DNA of 64,000 bases, from the NCBI GenBank assembly GCA_005503335.1, contig SCMQ01000001.1:124001-188000 (forward strand), read 5' to 3'. The translations under genes and the position numbers were made by a program. Of the stretch, positions 61,118 to 64,000 are shown piece by piece (the stretch's first letter is position 1; every line of letters begins with the position of its first letter). The notes beneath the pieces were generated by a model that saw only the letters and a list, made by a program, of their open reading frames with translations, was not told the DNA's origin and did no database searches. This stretch comes from Comamonadaceae bacterium 2FH. GTDB taxonomy: Bacteria > Pseudomonadota > Gammaproteobacteria > Burkholderiales > Burkholderiaceae_C.

Positions 61118-61917
61118 CTATTCCCTGAAGCTCACCGACACCGCGCCGAGCGCACCGAAGTCGGCGATGACCTGGTCTCCGGCTTCCACTTCCAGGGGAA
61201 CGGTGCAGGCACCGGTGGCGACCACCTGGTCGCGCTGCAAGGTGATGCCCAGTGAGGACAGCTCGTTGACGAGCCACACCAGCTCGACGAGCGGGCTCCC
61301 GAGGACGGCAGCTCCACTGCCGTCGCGCGCATAGCTGCGTGCCGTTCCCGACACACGTCCCTGAACCCGGTGTGTCGAGAGGTCGACGTTGCGCCAAGCC
61401 TGCGGGGCGGCATCGCCCAGGACGAATTCATGCGCGCATGCGTTGTCGGCGATGATCTGCGCCTCGCCGGCCGACGTGAACAAGGCGTAGCGCGAGTCGG
61501 GGACTTCGATGGACGGATGGAGATGGGCGATGGCCGTCATCACCTCGTCGACGGTATAGGCCTGCTGCCTCGGGGGGATGTCGCGGCCCATGCGGAAGGC
61601 GAACTCAGGTTCGGCCACCGCCATGCGATTGCCCGCGAGCGACAGCCGAGATCCTGAGGGATGCGCTCGCTCGCGCAGCAGGCGGCCGGCGATCGGGCCA
61701 TCGACCTGGATGTGGCGTTGGCCTGCGACGCTCGTCGCGGCGACCTTCCAGCCGAAGAGGGGGCCCGACGAGCGCGCTTCGATGGCCGACTGCACCCGGT
61801 AGCCCCGGCACGCGTCAGGGGACGGCATTCCTGCGGCAGGGATTCGATCACCGCCCGCTGCTGCCATGTGCCCCAAAGGATCTCCGCGGCCTGGGCCAGC
61901 GCCTGCGGGCGATCCAT
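61118..61917 (-). pseudogene. 2-Keto-4-pentenoate hydratase family gene with one frameshift
   Basis: The frame from ATG 61917 gives MDRPQALAQAAEILWGTWQQRAVIESLPQECRPLTRA. One base later the next frame continues GYRVQSAIEARSSGPLFGWKVA...EPEFAFRMGRDIP...IEVPDSRY...LVELVWLVNELS...VIADFGALGAVSVSF to 61118. The shift is in a GGGG run near 61802-61808 and a single base would repair it. The family hydrates 2-hydroxydienoates in meta-cleavage or decarboxylates oxalocrotonate. The start overlaps the preceding stop by one base. Confidence 0.8.
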
Positions 61918-62867
61918 CACAGTTCCAGCACCAGCTTGCCGAAGTGCTCACTGCGCCGCAACGTCTCCAGGGCCCGCACGGCGTCGTCGAAAGCGAACCG
62001 GCCGGCAATCGGCACGCGAGGACCGCCCTCGGTCAGCATCTGGCGAAGGTCTGCGAACATCAGCGAATTGAGGGTCCGCACCTGTTCCACGCTGCGCGTG
62101 CGAAACGTCACCCCGATGTACTCGAGCCGGCGAAGTGCGTGCAAGTTGAAGTCGAATGCCGCTGTCGCGCCGCCGAGGCGGCCGACGTTGACAAGACGCC
62201 CCTCGAGCGCGGCCGCGGCCATGCACTGGTTGAACGCGGCGCCCGAGACATTGTCGATGACGATGTCCGCGCCGTTGCCGTTCGTGGCATCCAGTACTTT
62301 TCGCGACCAGTCGTCCTGGCTGCTGTCGATGGAGACGTCGCAGCCGAAGTCCCTGAGCTTGCTGCGTCGTTCCGCATGTCCGGACGTCCCGAGAACGAGG
62401 CCTGCGCCGAGCGCCTTGGCGATCTGCATGCCGATCAGCCCCATCACCGAAGCAGCACCCTGCATGAGGACGGCTTGGCCAGGACGCAGCCTCCCGCGCG
62501 TGACCAGGGCGTCGTGCATCGTCTGCAGCCCGAGCATGGACGACGCCGCTGCTGCCCAATCGATGTCGGCCTTGGGGATCGGCGCGGCCCGGCCGTAGTC
62601 CGTGACCACGTACTCGGCGTACGCAGCAGGCCCGGTGCCCATCACGCGGTCGCCGACGCTGAACCCCCGGCACTCCGCCCCCACTTCCACCACTTCGCCG
62701 GACCATTCCATTCCGATGATCTGGTCCGCCGGGGCGGTGAGTGAGTGCAAGTCGATGCGATTGACACCGATGGCACGCGTTCGCACGAGGATTTCATTCG
62801 GATTTGGAGCGGGACGGGGTCTGTCCACGAGCCGGAGCCCGTCAGAGGTTGCAATGAAGGCCTTCAT
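61917..62867 (-). CDS. Zinc-type alcohol dehydrogenase/quinone oxidoreductase
   Basis: A 316-residue MDR-superfamily oxidoreductase: GVNRIDLHSL, GMEWSGEVVEVGAECRGFSVGDRVMG, then VLMQGAASVMGLIGMQIAKALGAGLVLGTSG (cofactor). The zinc-ligand set of true alcohol dehydrogenases is missing, so it is more like quinone oxidoreductases. It is followed by the hydratase gene in the same operon. Confidence 0.9.
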   Translation of the reverse strand: MKAFIATSDGLRLVDRPRPAPNPNEILVRTRAIGVNRIDLHSLTAPADQIIGMEWSGEVVEVGAECRGFSVGDRVMGTGPAAYAEYVVTDYGRAAPIPKADIDWAAAASSMLGLQTMHDALVTRGRLRPGQAVLMQGAASVMGLIGMQIAKALGAGLVLGTSGHAERRSKLRDFGCDVSIDSSQDDWSRKVLDATNGNGADIVIDNVSGAAFNQCMAAAALEGRLVNVGRLGGATAAFDFNLHALRRLEYIGVTFRTRSVEQVRTLNSLMFADLRQMLTEGGPRVPIAGRFAFDDAVRALETLRRSEHFGKLVLEL

Positions 62868-62927
62868 GAATGTCTGAGGTTCGTTTGGGAGTCGGGGTGA
62901 TTCGATGCGGCGAGTTGCCGTTGCAAC

Positions 62928-63896
62928 TCAATCGAGCCGGATGTTCAATTCCTTGATCAGCGGATGCCAGCGCGCGATCTCCTGCTTGAGGAAGGTGTCG
63001 AACTGCTCCGGCGTCGTCGCGAACGGCTCCATGCCCAGGCCTGTGAATTTCTTGGAGATCTCGGGGCTCATGAGCACTTCGCGCAGGTCGGAGTTCAGGC
63101 GGGCGATAACGTTGGCGGGCGTTCCCCGCGGAGCCGAAAGGCCAATCCAGGGATAGACCTCCACCCCTTCGACCCCCGCCTCCGCGGCCGTGGGCACATT
63201 GGGCAGTTGCGCAATGCGGCTCGGTGCGAGCACCGCCAGCGCCTTCAGCTTGCCGGTGGTCACGTGCGGCAGCGCGACGATCGTATCGATCGGCCCGACC
63301 GGCACCTGTCCGCTGAGGATGTCCTGTATGGCGGCGCCGGCACCCTTGTACTGGATGGGCGTAACCGGAAACCCCGCTCGCTTCCTGAGCAGTTCCATCC
63401 CCAACTGGTGGACAGTGCCGTTGCCCGGCGACGCGTACGACACGCCGCCGGGCTGGCGCTTGGCGTAGTCAATGAGTCCGCGCAAGTCGGAAAAGGGGGC
63501 TTGCGGATGCGCGACGATCAGGAGGGGCGCGCGGATGATCAGCGAGATGGGAGCAAAGTCCGCGACCGGGTCATAGGGCAGCTTGGAGAACAGAGCTCCG
63601 TTCAATGCGAGTGTTGCGCCATCGCCGGGTAACAGCGTATGACCGTCCGCCGGGGCCTTGGCGACGTAGCTCGCCGCAAGCATGCCGCTGGCACCGGGGC
63701 GATTCTCGATGACCACAGGCTGGCCGAGGCGCTGCGACAGGCCCGGGGCCAGGTTGCGCATCACCACGTCGATGCCACCGCCAGCCGCAAAGCCGACGAC
63801 GATGGTAATGGGCTTCGAAGGAAAGGTCTGGGCCCAGGCTGGCGCGATGGCCGCTGCTGCGGCGCCAATGCTGAACTGCCGGCGTGTGATCTGCAT
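62928..63896 (-). CDS. Bug/TctC family binding protein
   Basis: A 322-residue periplasmic binding protein: signal ITRRQFSIGAAAAAIAPAWAQ, then ITIVVGFAAGGGIDVVMRNLAPGLSQRLGQPVVIENRPGASG and PGNGTVHQLGMELL. It would capture the carboxylate degraded by the hydratase/dehydrogenase genes 60 bp downstream. Confidence 0.93.
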   Translation of the reverse strand: MQITRRQFSIGAAAAAIAPAWAQTFPSKPITIVVGFAAGGGIDVVMRNLAPGLSQRLGQPVVIENRPGASGMLAASYVAKAPADGHTLLPGDGATLALNGALFSKLPYDPVADFAPISLIIRAPLLIVAHPQAPFSDLRGLIDYAKRQPGGVSYASPGNGTVHQLGMELLRKRAGFPVTPIQYKGAGAAIQDILSGQVPVGPIDTIVALPHVTTGKLKALAVLAPSRIAQLPNVPTAAEAGVEGVEVYPWIGLSAPRGTPANVIARLNSDLREVLMSPEISKKFTGLGMEPFATTPEQFDTFLKQEIARWHPLIKELNIRLD

Positions 63897-63941
63897 GATG
63901 TCTCCTCGGTTTGGATGGAAGGTGTAAGCGGGCTGTTGGGT

Positions 63942-64000
63942 TTACCAGGTCACCATCAGCCGGCGCAGGGCGCGGAACGATGTGTTGGGCGTGTACGGAA
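63942..64000 (-). CDS. C-terminal end of a gene entering from the right
   Basis: The minus strand reads PYTPNTSFRALRRLMVTW and a TAA stop at 63942. Only 18 residues are available, so no family can be given. It lies 45 bp upstream of the Bug gene and is in the same direction. Confidence 0.5.
   Translation of the reverse strand, partial: PYTPNTSFRALRRLMVTW

Overview
The window is high-GC DNA from a betaproteobacterium, most likely of the order Burkholderiales. The basis is three periplasmic Bug/TctC-type binding proteins, many IclR, LysR and GntR regulators beside SDR, CoA-transferase, P450 and ring-cleavage-type genes, and IS21, IS256, IS5 and IS1380 elements. No rRNA or tRNA gene was recognised, and the species cannot be named from this sequence.

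Layout. (1) 1-6 kb: catabolic genes. The end of an aldehyde dehydrogenase, a group II intron whose maturase has been partly inverted, two SDR enzymes, and two near-identical IclR regulators on either side of a DUF2889 gene. (2) 6-13.1 kb: mobile DNA. An IS256 relic and an IS21 element (7-bp target duplication) whose istA is split by a 3.3-kb serine-recombinase element with a likely -1 frameshift gene. (3) 13.2-36.7 kb: an accessory island with AT-rich gaps. It holds a UvrD-like helicase, a three-gene operon with two paralogous zinc-finger proteins, a first array of 16-bp palindromes, a tyrosine recombinase, an IS5 element, a zinc-ribbon/MbcA-ParS fusion, a DUF29 gene, ankyrin genes, a TumE/TumA pair, a second palindrome array, a Lon-like AAA+ ATPase without a protease domain, a group II intron relic, a ParDE-like pair, HipBA with its operators, HU and an Xre protein. 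(4) 37-42 kb: a LysR gene divergent from a Bug protein, a PEP mutase/isocitrate lyase-family enzyme and an acyl-CoA synthetase. (5) 42-44.4 kb: HigBA, an integrase scrap, an IS1380-type transposase fragment and a truncated crp/fnr gene. (6) 44.5-50.1 kb: IclR, P450, oxygenase reductase and LeuCD-type hydratase. (7) 50.2-57.3 kb: a Bug/dehydrogenase/CMD operon divergent from an esterase/SDR/GntR/SDR/metallo-hydrolase operon. (8) 57.4-64 kb: HMG-CoA-lyase-type enzyme with CoA transferase, ferredoxin with VOC protein, and a hydratase/alcohol dehydrogenase/Bug operon.

How the parts fit. The flanks read as modular catabolic operons: a periplasmic binding protein captures a carboxylate, CoA ligases or CoA transferases activate it, and SDR, ALDH, P450 or hydratase enzymes process it under a local regulator. 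The middle island is a collection of toxin-antitoxin pairs, ankyrin proteins and DNA-transaction proteins. Its most striking content is two arrays of palindromes sharing the form TTTC-N6-GAAA but with different cores (CATATG near 19-19.8 kb, GACGTC near 29.6-30.1 kb). Each is built from repeat units carrying two palindromes, and each lies beside a DNA-transaction gene (tyrosine recombinase; AAA+ ATPase). This is the best candidate here for an undescribed system. What binds the sites is not visible in the sequence.
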